Positions 45,690 to 55,055 of a stretch of 64,000 bases of DNA are shown here, piece after piece (position 1 is the first letter of the stretch; every line of letters begins with the position of its first letter). The notes under the pieces are model-generated. The model did not search any database. It was not told the origin of the DNA and was given only the letters and a program-made list of their open reading frames with translations. The DNA comes from Rhizobium esperanzae. GTDB taxonomy: Bacteria > Pseudomonadota > Alphaproteobacteria > Rhizobiales > Rhizobiaceae. The position numbers were made by a program, and so were the translations under genes. The stretch spans positions 1 through 64,000 of the forward strand of contig NZ_JACIFY010000008.1 of assembly GCF_014197615.1 (NCBI RefSeq), read 5' to 3'.

Positions 45690-46148
45690 ATGGCTGAGAA
45701 AAAATTAAAGGTTCTCGCTGCCTCGTCAGGAGGCGGCCATTGGGAGCAGCTGATGGCTATGCGCGGCGCGTTCGAGGGCTGCGATATCGTCTTTGCAACG
45801 ACCATTCCGGGTCTGCTTGCCAAATATGACATTCGCGACGGTCTGGTGCTTCCCGATTGCAGCCGCGACTCGATTACGATGTCGATCCGCTGCTTTTTCA
45901 GCGCCTTCTCCATCGTCATCAGACACAGGCCTGATGTCATCATCTCCACCGGTGCCGCGCCCGGACTTTTTTGCCTGCTTGCCGGCAAATTGACGGGCAA
46001 GCGGACGATCTGGATCGACAGCGTCGCCAATGTCGAGAAGCTGTCCCTGTCAGGGAAACTGGCTGGCCGTATCGCGACGCTCTGGCTGACGCAGTGGCAA
46101 CATTTGTCACGGCCGGATGGTCCCCACTACGCAGGAGCTGTGCTTTGA
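45690..46148 (+). CDS. pssD: Beta-1,4-glucuronosyltransferase subunit, Alg14-like
   Basis: A 152-residue Alg14-type membrane-anchoring subunit: VLAASSGGGHWEQLMAMRGAFEGCDIVF, then DVIISTGAAPGLFCLLAGKLTGKRTIWIDSVANVEKLSLSGKLAG. In R. leguminosarum the PssD/PssE pair adds glucuronic acid to lipid-linked glucose, the second step of EPS repeat-unit synthesis. ATG 45690 follows AGGAG; the frame opens at 45657. It overlaps pssE by four bases (TTGA). Confidence 0.87.
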   Translation: MAEKKLKVLAASSGGGHWEQLMAMRGAFEGCDIVFATTIPGLLAKYDIRDGLVLPDCSRDSITMSIRCFFSAFSIVIRHRPDVIISTGAAPGLFCLLAGKLTGKRTIWIDSVANVEKLSLSGKLAGRIATLWLTQWQHLSRPDGPHYAGAVL

Positions 46149-46621
46149 TCCTTGTCACCGTCGGAACGCAGCTGCCGTTCGATCGCCTCGTCAAGGCTGT
46201 CGACACTTTTGCAAAGGATCTGTCGAGGCCGGTTCTGGCGCAGATCGGCAAGGGCACCTACACGCCCCAGAACATGAAATGGATCAAGAATATCGAGCCC
46301 GCGGACTTCGACAGGGTCTTTTTCGATGCGAGCGTTATCGTTTCTCATGCGGGAATTGGCACGGTGCTGACCGCAAAACGTTTTGGAAAACCGATCATTC
46401 TCGTTCCCCGGCAGGCGTCCCTTGGCGAGCATCGCAACGATCATCAGCTCGCCACGGTAGGCCAGCTCGCCGGCCGGCCCGGCATCTATGTCGCGCATAG
46501 CGACGAGGATCTCAAAAACTATCTTCTCGATGATCTGGACAGTCCCTCTCACGAGGACCCGTCCGAGGCCGGGCGGACTTCGCTGGTCAAATACCTCAAA
46601 GGCTATCTCGCGGCGGTCTGA
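46145..46621 (+). CDS. pssE: Beta-1,4-glucuronosyltransferase catalytic subunit, Alg13-like
   Basis: A 158-residue Alg13-type protein starting at TTG 46145: MILVTVGTQLPFDRLVKAVDTFA, DVSHAGIG-type UDP-sugar site (VIVSHAGIGTVLTAKRFGKPIILVPR) and GEHRNDHQ. It is the UDP-glucuronate-binding half of the enzyme whose other half is PssD, and needs UDP-GlcA made by the Ugd encoded at 62258. It ends the plus-strand EPS operon; the convergent SGNH gene follows after 21 bases. Confidence 0.87.
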   Translation: MILVTVGTQLPFDRLVKAVDTFAKDLSRPVLAQIGKGTYTPQNMKWIKNIEPADFDRVFFDASVIVSHAGIGTVLTAKRFGKPIILVPRQASLGEHRNDHQLATVGQLAGRPGIYVAHSDEDLKNYLLDDLDSPSHEDPSEAGRTSLVKYLKGYLAAV

Positions 46622-46642
46622 ACCCAAGCCCCCGCGGATCTG

Positions 46643-47338
46643 TCATTCTTTGCAATTGCCGCCGGCAATCTGTTTGACAAGTTCCGGCACGATGATTTTG
46701 GAAGCGATGTCAGGCAGAGGATGGGCGCCATCGGGGATGGCTGCAGCCAGGTCCCCCGGCGTCAGACGCTGCCAGTTGGGCTGGTGGTCGACAAACTCCA
46801 GACCCCGTACCTCAGCCTCGGCCTGATGGGCCGCGATGTAACTTCCGACAAAGGGACGGATCAGGCCACGCATTCCCGAAAACGGGTTCATCGCCATGAC
46901 GATGATCCGCGCCCGCGGCAGGCGCTGCCGAAGCTGGTCGAGGATGTCGCCGATATTCTTGCGGCTTTGCGCAAGCGACACGAACCGCTGCAAGGCTGCA
47001 TCGTTGGCATAAAGCTCGATCAGAACGATATCCGGCTGCCCGGCAACGACGCGGTCAAGCTGGGTGAGAGCCCATAGCGTCGTCTCGCCGCTCTTTGCAA
47101 CGCTCTCGACGTTCACAGGTCGTTGCAGGCAGGCTGCAAGCTCCGTCTCGAGAGCAGGCTGCCATCCCCCGCGAGCCGTCAAGGATGTGCCGAAAGCTAC
47201 TATTTTCAACGGCGGAAGGCCCTCGGCATTACTATTCCCAGTCACCGAAAACATCGCGCAACAGGTAAAAAGCAAAACCAGCCCATAAGCCGGTCGTCTC
47301 GCCATTGGCATTGCTCGCCAAAGCCGCAAACCGATCAT
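46643..47338 (-). CDS. SGNH/GDSL hydrolase (arylesterase-like), exported
   Basis: About 231 residues from ATG 47338, with an N-terminal hydrophobic export segment (AYGLVLLFTCCAMFSVTG). SGNH blocks: FGTSLTARGGW (the Ser is in the GTS rather than GDS form), the Gly in SVAKSGETT, Asn in YANDA, and the DGAHPL Asp/His pair. It probably de-esterifies an acylated glycan or lipid in the periplasm. The frame is open to 47419, so the start is uncertain. It is convergent with pssE. Confidence 0.78.
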   Translation of the reverse strand: MIGLRLWRAMPMARRPAYGLVLLFTCCAMFSVTGNSNAEGLPPLKIVAFGTSLTARGGWQPALETELAACLQRPVNVESVAKSGETTLWALTQLDRVVAGQPDIVLIELYANDAALQRFVSLAQSRKNIGDILDQLRQRLPRARIIVMAMNPFSGMRGLIRPFVGSYIAAHQAEAEVRGLEFVDHQPNWQRLTPGDLAAAIPDGAHPLPDIASKIIVPELVKQIAGGNCKE

Positions 47339-47572
47339 GAGGAGACCTTGCAGCAGGCTGGGGACCATTTCGCGAAACGGCCGCGCATCGCTGTTCGATC
47401 GTGACACATCGCTCACCACAGAACCGCGCTTCTTTTCAGAGGCCTGAAAGATGCTGGAACGCTTTGAATCACTGCATATTTCTCAATCGGTTCCGATTTC
47501 AGAAATTATGCAGAAGAGCGAGATCGATGACAACGGCTTCTTTGAAGCGTTGGCGACGCGGTACGCCGCCAA

Positions 47573-48880
47573 TCACTCCTCACGAAATACGTGCTGCATC
47601 TGATCGGTCAGCGGCTTGGTAAGATAAGAGATAACGTTCCTGTCGCCGATCTTGATAAAGACTTCCGCCGGCATGCCCGGATAGAGCTTTATTGACTTCA
47701 GCTTGGCGATGCTTGCAGCCTCCGGCTTGACGCGAAGGGGGTAATAGCTGATGCCCGTCCGCTCATCCTTGACGATGTCAGGCGCAATCGAGGTGATCTC
47801 GCCGCGCACGTCAGGCGTCGTACGCTGATCGAAGGCACTGAAACGCACATCGACGGACTGGCCGACATGGACCTGGTCGATGTCGCGGGTGGCGACTTTC
47901 GCCTCAACCGTCAGGTCTTCGTTCTCGGGAACGACGAGCATCAGCGTCTCGCCGGGATTGATGACGCCATTGACCGTGTGAATAGAGAGTTCGTGAACGC
48001 GCCCACTGAGCGGCGCGGTAATGTCGAGGCGGCGAAGCTGATCGATCGCGGTTCCGCGACGTTCTTCATTTTCGGCGATCTTCGCCTCGACGTCGGTCAG
48101 TTCCTTCGCGATCTCCGAACGACGGTCCTCGTCCAGCTGGATTGTCTGGCGATCGAGCTCGATTGACTTGCCCTCAGCCTCTGCCTTTGCCGCGATTTCC
48201 TGGCCGCTGTTACCCTGGAGTTCGGCGCGGGCGCGCTTCAGCGAATTCAAACGCTGGAGCGTCACCAGCCCTTTCTTGTAGAGCGTATCGACGCCCTCGA
48301 GTTCCTGTTCGATCAGGCCGAGCGAATCGTTGGTCGCATTGATCTGAACGACCAACCCCTTGATCTGCTCGGCCAGCTGATCCTTGCGCGACGCCAACTG
48401 GCTCTTCATGCCGATCAGTGCCGATCTGCGGCTGTCGAACAATTTCGTCTCGCCGTCCAACAGATCCCGCGCCGCGCTGCTGGATGTCAGATCGCTGATG
48501 TTTTCCTCGACATTGAATGACTCGGCGTCAATCCGTTCGGCCTTCAGCCGGGCGCGGCGCGCGTAAAGCTGGGCGAGCGTGCTCTCGACGATCGAGAGTT
48601 GCGCCTTTGTCGTCGTGCCATCGAGCTGTATCAGAACCTGTCCAGCCGTCACATGGTCGTTTTCCGCAACCAACAGCTTCGACACGATGCCGCCGGTCAG
48701 ATGCTGGACCTTCTTCACGTCGCCGTTGACGACAACCACACCTTCGCCGATGACGGCGCTGGAAAGCTCCGTCGTTGCCGCCCAACCGCCAATGCCGCAC
48801 ACGAGAGCGATAGACAACGCGCCGACAATAGCGACATGACGATTGAGGGAGCGTTTCGATTCGCTGATGACTTTACTCAC
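47573..48880 (-). CDS. prsE: Type I secretion membrane fusion protein (HlyD family)
   Basis: A 435-residue HlyD/PrtE-type adaptor: one N-terminal membrane helix (HVAIVGALSIALVCGIGGWAA), a barrel-lipoyl half-motif (GVVVVNGDVKKVQHLTGGIVSKLLV), a long coiled-coil region (about 100-280) and the conserved C-terminal PGETLMLVVPENEDL...YYPLRV region. It bridges PrsD to an outer-membrane TolC-like channel. It is coupled to prsD, 15 bases downstream of it, in the layout known from R. leguminosarum. Confidence 0.88.
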   Translation of the reverse strand: MSKVISESKRSLNRHVAIVGALSIALVCGIGGWAATTELSSAVIGEGVVVVNGDVKKVQHLTGGIVSKLLVAENDHVTAGQVLIQLDGTTTKAQLSIVESTLAQLYARRARLKAERIDAESFNVEENISDLTSSSAARDLLDGETKLFDSRRSALIGMKSQLASRKDQLAEQIKGLVVQINATNDSLGLIEQELEGVDTLYKKGLVTLQRLNSLKRARAELQGNSGQEIAAKAEAEGKSIELDRQTIQLDEDRRSEIAKELTDVEAKIAENEERRGTAIDQLRRLDITAPLSGRVHELSIHTVNGVINPGETLMLVVPENEDLTVEAKVATRDIDQVHVGQSVDVRFSAFDQRTTPDVRGEITSIAPDIVKDERTGISYYPLRVKPEAASIAKLKSIKLYPGMPAEVFIKIGDRNVISYLTKPLTDQMQHVFREE

Positions 48881-48895
48881 AATCTTCTCCTCGGC

Positions 48896-50665
48896 CTATT
48901 CGGCCGCATTCATGCCGTCGACGACGACTTTGAGCTGAGCGACGCGATCAGCAATCGGCGTCCGCGCCGCTTCGGGTCGGCTGACCCGTGCCAGCACTTC
49001 TTCCTTGGGACCGAATGCGATCATCCGGCCGTCCTGCATCATCAGCACGAAATCGCACACTGCCAGAACCCCGGATCGATGGGCGATGACGACAACGATG
49101 CCGCCGCGTGCGCGCACGCTCATGATCGCAGCACTGAGCGCCCGCTCGCCTTCTTCATCGAGATTGGAGTTCGGTTCGTCGAGCACCACGAGGAACGGTT
49201 CGCCGTAAAGCGCTCTTGCAAGCGCGATGCGCTGTCTCTGGCCGGCCGAAAGCGCGGCCCCGCCTTCGCCGATTTCGGTTTCGTATCCGTTCGGCAGACG
49301 AAGAATGAGATCGTGAACACGCGCTGCCCTCGCCGCGGCAACTACCGCCTCAGGCGACATTTCCTTGGCGAAGCGGCAGATATTCTGCGCGACGGTTCCC
49401 GAGAAAAGCTCCACATCCTGCGGGAGATAACCGATATGCCGGCCAAGCGCGTCGCCATCCCACTGATCGAGTGCTGCGCCATCGAGGCGAATGGATCCCC
49501 TGACGGTCGGCCAGACACCCATCATCGCCCGCGCCAGTGACGACTTGCCCGAGGCGCTGTAACCGATAACCCCGAGGGCGCTTCCTGCCCTCAAGCCGAA
49601 GCTGACATCGGAAATGACCAGACGCTGGCCCGCGGGCGGTCCACTTGCCAAACCCTCGACCGTCACCTGCTTGGAGGGCGCAGCAAGCGCCAGCGGAGCC
49701 GGAATTTCCGGAATGGTTTTCAACAGATTCGCAAGCCGCGCCCAGCTTTGCTGGGCGGAAACGAAACCGCGCCAATTTCCGATCGCTGCTTCGACAGGCG
49801 CCAGAGCGCGGGACGTCAGAATGGAGCCGGCGATGATAATGCCTGAGGAGGCCTGCCCTTGAATGACCAGAATCGCACCGGTCGCCAGCGTTCCGGACTG
49901 CAGGGCAATACGGAAAATCTTCGACAGCGTCGCATATCCGTTCCCGACATCCGATGCCTCCCGGGTGATGTTCCGGTATTCGCCGTTCTTGCGTTCCCAG
50001 ATTTCAGCCATGGTGCCCGCCATGCCCATGGCGTGAATGACTTCGGAGTTGCGGATCGAGGTCTGCGCAAAGGCATTGCGCATATTGCCGGCTTCGGATT
50101 GCCGTTTTGACAGCGTACGTGTTCCCTGGTTGGTCAGGAACGTCAGGATGGCGAGAACCAGCGATCCACCGATCGCGATATATCCGATCGCCGGATGAAA
50201 CAGGAAACAGATCACGACATAGAAGGGAAGCCAGGGCAGATCGAACATCGCCGTCGGCCCCATGCCGGACAGGAAGGTTCTGATCTGGTCGAAGTCGCGC
50301 AGCGGCTGCAGCCCGTCCCCACCGATCTTGACCTTCAACGGCGCCTTGATGAGCGCCCGGAACACGCGTCCATTCACCATCTCGTCGAGCGAGCCGGCAA
50401 CGCGCACGAGCATTCTGCTCCTGAGAACTTCGAACGCGCCCTGAAAAGCGTAGAGGGCCAACGCAAGTATTGCCAGAGCAGCCAGCGTCGGTATGCTTTT
50501 GGCGGGAATGACGCGGTCATACACCTCAAGCATAAAAAACGAACTGGTGAGATAGAGGATATTGATGAGCGCGCTGGCTATGCCAATGAAGACAAGACCT
50601 CCCTTGCACTTTCGCAAGGCTTTGGATGGCTCGCTGACGTCCGCTGCTGAACTCTGAAACACCAA
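48896..50665 (-). CDS. prsD: Type I secretion ABC transporter (PrtD family)
   Basis: A 589-residue half transporter: six membrane helices (about 20-300), then the ATPase with Walker A GYSASGKSS, signature LSAGQRQRIALARALYG and Walker B FLVVLDEPNSNLDEEG. PrsD exports Ca-binding glycanases and Rap adhesins carrying C-terminal secretion signals in R. leguminosarum. The neighbouring beta-helix protein and Rap-like protein, both without N-terminal signals, are plausible cargo. Confidence 0.9.
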   Translation of the reverse strand: MVFQSSAADVSEPSKALRKCKGGLVFIGIASALINILYLTSSFFMLEVYDRVIPAKSIPTLAALAILALALYAFQGAFEVLRSRMLVRVAGSLDEMVNGRVFRALIKAPLKVKIGGDGLQPLRDFDQIRTFLSGMGPTAMFDLPWLPFYVVICFLFHPAIGYIAIGGSLVLAILTFLTNQGTRTLSKRQSEAGNMRNAFAQTSIRNSEVIHAMGMAGTMAEIWERKNGEYRNITREASDVGNGYATLSKIFRIALQSGTLATGAILVIQGQASSGIIIAGSILTSRALAPVEAAIGNWRGFVSAQQSWARLANLLKTIPEIPAPLALAAPSKQVTVEGLASGPPAGQRLVISDVSFGLRAGSALGVIGYSASGKSSLARAMMGVWPTVRGSIRLDGAALDQWDGDALGRHIGYLPQDVELFSGTVAQNICRFAKEMSPEAVVAAARAARVHDLILRLPNGYETEIGEGGAALSAGQRQRIALARALYGEPFLVVLDEPNSNLDEEGERALSAAIMSVRARGGIVVVIAHRSGVLAVCDFVLMMQDGRMIAFGPKEEVLARVSRPEAARTPIADRVAQLKVVVDGMNAAE

Positions 50666-51251
50666 GTAATCCCTCTCTTACCGCATCGCACGCAGGTAAA
50701 CGCCAGCGCGCTCCGCAGTTACGGGCCTATCAAGCCCGACAATGACATAGTTGCATTTGGATCATCGGCATCGGCGCCGAGTCTCCGCTTGCTAGCTCGC
50801 GACTTATTATATGAATCGCACCGAAAGATGGCCGAAAATTCCAATTTTTGCGTGCCAGTTTAGGGGTTCTAGCTTAACGCTACGATAAAGATATCTGTTT
50901 AAGCAAGTGAAAATCCCAAACCGCCCAATAACGGCTCAACGCGCTGGCCGCCGGCCGCGCATAGACACGATGTCTACTGGGGCATTAACTATAGGTTCAA
51001 CATACATCTTTCTTGCTTTTGCGGGACGGAACATTTTTGTCATTGGCCGTCCTTCGCTCTGTCGATTTCGACGGCAGCTTCGCCGAGTTTGAAGCATGTC
51101 GCGGAAAACTGTGTGGCGGTTTTGCGGCAACGACATGCGCAAACAGGACCTGAAGCGTGGGGAGAGATCCTCGATCGCGGCGCGCTTTACATGTCGAGAC
51201 GGACCGGTCGGCGGCAAGGGCCGGCTGACGCCGTCCCGGCAGCCGTCTGCT
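50666..51251. other. Intergenic region upstream of prsD
   Basis: A 586-base gap between the beta-helix gene stop and prsD. It probably carries the prsDE promoter, since prsD has a poor upstream context otherwise. Within it a 35-residue basic frame on the minus strand (50936-51043, MTKMFRPAKARKMYVEPIVN...) has AAGGAC before its ATG and could be a small protein, at low confidence. No terminator or repeat was seen. Confidence 0.4.
50936..51043 (-). CDS. Possible small basic protein
   Basis: 35 codons from ATG 51043, beginning MTKMFRPAKARKMYVEPI and ending MRGRRPAR. AAGGACGGCC lies just upstream. Too short to judge by codon use, and no family is recognised; it stands alone between the beta-helix gene and prsD on the same strand. 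Confidence 0.25.
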   Translation of the reverse strand: MTKMFRPAKARKMYVEPIVNAPVDIVSMRGRRPAR

Positions 51252-52805
51252 TCAGAGCAAGATGTGGCTGTGATGGAATGCATCCACATCGATGCCGACG
51301 CTCAAGCTGTCGGTGTCGATATGCGAAGCGCCATCGGAGATCTTGTACTGGAAGGACTCGCTGACCTTTCCGCTGAGGCCGGCGATTTTCGCCGCATCAA
51401 CCATGTAGGTATAGTCGCCGTCGCTCTCGATATGGATGACACCGTATTTTCCGGTCAGCGTCAGACCGTGTTTATCCACCGCACTATCACCGAAGCGGCG
51501 AAGCAGCACGATCCCGTTAGCCGCATGATCGTTTTCAAGAAGATTGCCATGATAGGCGCTGCCGGTGTCGGCCGAGATCTTCAGAGTATCATGCACCGCG
51601 ACAATTTTCGCAGCGACGGTCGGAGATGAGGGCGCCGTGTGCGTTTCGATTACCGGCTCGATAACTGGTGTGGCGGGGGTCTGTACACTTCCCGATGTAT
51701 TGCCGGCGCTGTCGAGCTCGGCCTGGGCTTGTTCGAGCGTCTTGGTGTCGCTGACCGAGAACGTGTTTGCGACGGCAATGACGGCAGCGATCGTCGACGT
51801 CGACACCAGGCTGTCGACGATATTGTCATGGAAAGAGCCGGTTGCAGCCCTGTCGACCTTCAGCGCCGACGAGGTCAGATCGTCAAAGACATTGTTATGG
51901 ACGTCGATATTCGAGCGAACATAATCTGGATAACCCGCCGCACTGATCGATACGCCCCACACGCCGTCGTGAATATAGTTTCCGCTGATGTCGTAGTTCT
52001 TCGCATCGCCCTGATCACCAAGGCCGATGCCGTAGGACCATTTGTAGCCGCCAAATCCGGAAATATCGTTGTCGTGGATCGAGATATTCGTACCCGCCTG
52101 AGCGCTCAACCCAAAGCCGCCGCCGACCAGCGTATTACCCTCGACCACCGCATTTGTGGCGCGCACCAGCACCAGCACGCCCTTGGCGCTATTGGTCTCG
52201 GTCTGCTCCAGATGATTGTCCTTGACCAGGATATTGCTGCTGTCATTAAGCTGGATGGCGTCGGCTGCGCTGCCGAGGCTGTTGGTGACGGTATTGTTGA
52301 TGAGAGTGACGCCGTTGACCTTTTCCATCCAGATGCCGTCGGCATGCACACCGGTCAGCGTGCTGTTCTCGATCGTGATGTTCTGGCTGCTTTGGAAGCT
52401 GACTGAACCGGCCTTTCCGGAAAGACCGGTATTTGTCACCTCGACGTTGCGCACCGTCCAGTTCGACACATTCCCCGCATAGATCGCGTTGGCCCCGGTA
52501 TCGGCAATCTTGATATTCTCGATGACGATGTTCGACGCCTTGGAACCGTGAATACCGTCATTGCTGCTGTGAATGACCGGTGCGTCGCCGACACCATAGC
52601 TGCCGATCGTGATGGGAGCGGAGACACTGCCCGAATATTTCAGGTCGAGCTGTTCGTTGAACACGCTTCCGGCCGCCAGCAGCACACTGTCGCCGGGATT
52701 GAGCTTCAAGGCTTCGACAGCGGACAAAGTTGCAAAAGCTGAATTCTCGCCGGTCCCGCTATTGTGGTCGGACCCTGTTGCTGAATTCACGTAGTAGACG
52801 GTCAT
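51252..52805 (-). CDS. Right-handed beta-helix protein with C-terminal cadherin-like (Rap-type) domain
   Basis: A 517-residue protein without an N-terminal signal. Residues about 30-340 form parallel beta-helix coils with repeated NITIENSTLTGV/NILVKDNHLEQT-type turns, as in polysaccharide lyases and epimerases. A Pro/Thr-rich linker follows (about 375-400), then a cadherin-like domain (about 404-517: GNLLENDHAANGIVLLRRFG, SDGDYTY, FQYKISDG). The same pattern occurs twice in the Rap-like protein at 53495. It is probably secreted by PrsDE and acts on EPS, like PlyA of R. leguminosarum, but the enzymatic type is unproven. Confidence 0.8.
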   Translation of the reverse strand: MTVYYVNSATGSDHNSGTGENSAFATLSAVEALKLNPGDSVLLAAGSVFNEQLDLKYSGSVSAPITIGSYGVGDAPVIHSSNDGIHGSKASNIVIENIKIADTGANAIYAGNVSNWTVRNVEVTNTGLSGKAGSVSFQSSQNITIENSTLTGVHADGIWMEKVNGVTLINNTVTNSLGSAADAIQLNDSSNILVKDNHLEQTETNSAKGVLVLVRATNAVVEGNTLVGGGFGLSAQAGTNISIHDNDISGFGGYKWSYGIGLGDQGDAKNYDISGNYIHDGVWGVSISAAGYPDYVRSNIDVHNNVFDDLTSSALKVDRAATGSFHDNIVDSLVSTSTIAAVIAVANTFSVSDTKTLEQAQAELDSAGNTSGSVQTPATPVIEPVIETHTAPSSPTVAAKIVAVHDTLKISADTGSAYHGNLLENDHAANGIVLLRRFGDSAVDKHGLTLTGKYGVIHIESDGDYTYMVDAAKIAGLSGKVSESFQYKISDGASHIDTDSLSVGIDVDAFHHSHILL

Positions 52806-53494
52806 GCTCTGATCTCCCGCGCCAATGGAAATCTTTTAAGCGTGGACCTCTCTCCGCCAGCTAAAATGAAACACTAAAATGCCGGACATCCTGCAATAAT
52901 TCTTGGGTTTTGAAGAAAAAGACGTGCTTCAACGGTAGATATTTTGCATCGCAGCAAATTTGTACCGCATAATTCACGTATACCTCTCAGTAATACGTGC
53001 AACGCAAGCGCATCCCTCAACCTAAGATATTTCGATAGAATGGAGTTCAGGCCGATACCTAAATTCCTTGGTAAATGGTGATGACACCGAAGTCGCAGCA
53101 CCAAACACCAGGCACAATTCAGTTGCAATAATGCTACAATCAATAAAAAACTTAAATTTTAACAATAGCTCAATCTGATTATCCGGAATATGACAATCAG
53201 AAGAAGATACATCCCGTATTATTGTAAATTGCCAGCCAATAAAATTTCTTGTCGCTCGAAGAAAAACGGAAGCAAATGTCATAGCGCGCATTCTCAATTA
53301 TTGTTAACGCAATATTACCTAGACCTTTCATTATCTTATGCACATTTAACGTGTGCCGATATTGAGCATTACGCCCAGAAATGCTCACTTTTTGTTAATT
53401 ATGTTCTTGACTCTCCGAATTAGGAAATCCTTAATCGGGCCGCTCGCCAAAGGTCAGGGACGGCCGGCGAAGAATAATTCAAGGAGAGAATTCA
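52806..53494. other. AT-rich divergent promoter region
   Basis: A 689-base gap between two divergent genes that both encode probable PrsDE cargo. Much lower GC than the coding sequence, especially 53100-53420. Open frames in it (52874-53143 and 53022-53297 minus, 53190-53423 plus) have poor composition and no ribosome sites. It is likely to carry two promoters; no specific motif could be assigned. Confidence 0.4.
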
Positions 53495-54205
53495 ATGGCT
53501 ATTCATGCAACCGATGATACTGCAACATTCCTGGAAACCGACGTCATCTCGGGGAATCTGCTTTCTAACGATTCATCCGACAACGGCCACCTGTTCCTGC
53601 GCGCCTTCGATCAGCAGAGCGTGGGCGCCAAGCAAGGCAACAACCAGGTCACCGAAATCCAGGGCGACTACGGCACCTTCTTCGTCAAGCCGGACGGCAG
53701 CTACACCTATGTTCTGAGCGCCGCTGCCAAGGTCAACTTCACCAATGGTGAACTCCTTCAGGAGAAGGTCTCCTACAAGATCTCCGACGGTAGCGGTCAT
53801 ACCGACGTCGGCCTGTTCACTCTGAATATTCAGGGTGTAACCCAGGTCAAGCCGATCGCTGTCGACGACCACTACAGCTTCATTGAAGGCAACCCCATCG
53901 GCGGCAACGCTCTCGACAACGACATTCCCGGCGACAACGGTCATCTCTTCCTCCGTCAGTTCGGCACCACGAGCGTCAATGGCAATCCGAGCGCAACAAC
54001 CGACGTCGCCGGCACCTACGGCACGTTCCACGTCAAGTCGGACGGCTCATTCACCTATGATCTGGCAGCAGATATCGCCCCGGGCGATCACGTTACGGAA
54101 ACCATCCAGTACTACAAGATTTCGGACGGCCAAGGCCACACGGACGTCGGCGTTCTGACGCTCAATATCACCGGCACGGATTTCGTTTCGGGCGCCAGCG
54201 TCTGA
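53495..54205 (+). CDS. Rap-type cadherin-like extracellular lectin
   Basis: A 236-residue protein made of two cadherin-like repeats (about 5-115 and 118-232). Each has GN.L.ND...NGHLFLR.F, YGTF.VK.DGS.TY and YKISDG.GHTDVG..TLNI, with acidic residues suited to Ca binding. Size and two-repeat layout match RapA adhesins of Rhizobium, which bind the acidic EPS and are exported by PrsDE. No N-terminal signal is present. AAGGAGAG precedes the ATG. Exact Rap member not assigned. Confidence 0.85.
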   Translation: MAIHATDDTATFLETDVISGNLLSNDSSDNGHLFLRAFDQQSVGAKQGNNQVTEIQGDYGTFFVKPDGSYTYVLSAAAKVNFTNGELLQEKVSYKISDGSGHTDVGLFTLNIQGVTQVKPIAVDDHYSFIEGNPIGGNALDNDIPGDNGHLFLRQFGTTSVNGNPSATTDVAGTYGTFHVKSDGSFTYDLAADIAPGDHVTETIQYYKISDGQGHTDVGVLTLNITGTDFVSGASV

Positions 54206-54230
54206 TCGTTCCATAGCCGATCAACAGACA

Positions 54231-54256
54231 ATGCCCGCCGCGCAAACGGCGGGCAT
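54231..54256 (+). terminator. Terminator after the Rap-like gene
   Basis: A 10-bp stem ATGCCCGCCG/CGGCGGGCAT with loop CGCAAA, followed by TCTCATATTT, 26 bases after the stop. The weak T tract makes it a likely but imperfect intrinsic terminator. Confidence 0.65.
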
Positions 54257-54350
54257 TCTCATATTTGGTTCGGGCTCGATAAAGAAAGCGGAACAGCGGC
54301 TTGGCTGCAACCCGGTGCCGCTTTGCGCCAGCCTTCAAAGCGTCGACGAA

Positions 54351-55055
54351 TTATCTGCTGCAACGCTGTCGAAACCGTGCTGTCGCACCGTCTCCGACGC
54401 TCGCCCAGCTTCGATCAAAGATTGGGCGAAGCTGAGGGCTGATCTCTTTTATCGCAGCGTTGACCCTGCAGCGATCGCCGAGTTTCAGCATCGTCGTCAG
54501 ATCGCTGTCGAGCGCGCGCTTGGCCGCGGCAAGCGTCGCATCGGTGAAATCGTTCCAGAAATAAAACCGCGTCAGAACCATCATTTCGTCGTGGGGCGCC
54601 AGCACCACCGAGCGCTTCATCATTCCCGCAATCGAAACCGGATCTTCCGCAATAGTCGACTGCACGGCCGCAAGCCGAAGCCAAAAATTGCTATTCGTCG
54701 GCATGCACGACAGCGCATACCGAAGATATTGGCGCGCACCCGATGCTGCAGCGGCCCAGGCGTCATAGTTGACATTGACGTTCTGCCGATCGAGTTGCGC
54801 CAGAACGAGGGTTACGCCAGCCGCCACAATGTCGGATCGGCAATAATGCCCGTCAACAACCTCGATACTGCGCGAAGCATATTTAGCCACGACATCATCG
54901 GCGACAGTCCCGCCACGCTCGATCCTTTCGGCGACGATCGAGATGCTTGCCGTTCTGATCGACGCATATAGCTCCCGACCAGCCAGCACCGCGAAGGCGA
55001 CGGTGACGACAACAAAAACGACCCTGGTAACCGAAACGGAACGACTGCCGAACAT
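54351..55055 (-). CDS. Membrane-anchored hypothetical protein in the EPS export operon
   Basis: A 234-residue protein with one N-terminal membrane helix (VVFVVVTVAFAVLAGRELYA) and a periplasmic domain of about 200 residues. The domain has paired Cys (DGHYCRSD, ALSCMPTNSNFWLRLAAVQ) and helical, TPR-like stretches. No family is recognised. It follows wzc directly (the two share a base at 55055) and is thus cotranscribed; a role in EPS chain control or export is inferred from that. Confidence 0.6.
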   Translation of the reverse strand: MFGSRSVSVTRVVFVVVTVAFAVLAGRELYASIRTASISIVAERIERGGTVADDVVAKYASRSIEVVDGHYCRSDIVAAGVTLVLAQLDRQNVNVNYDAWAAAASGARQYLRYALSCMPTNSNFWLRLAAVQSTIAEDPVSIAGMMKRSVVLAPHDEMMVLTRFYFWNDFTDATLAAAKRALDSDLTTMLKLGDRCRVNAAIKEISPQLRPIFDRSWASVGDGATARFRQRCSR

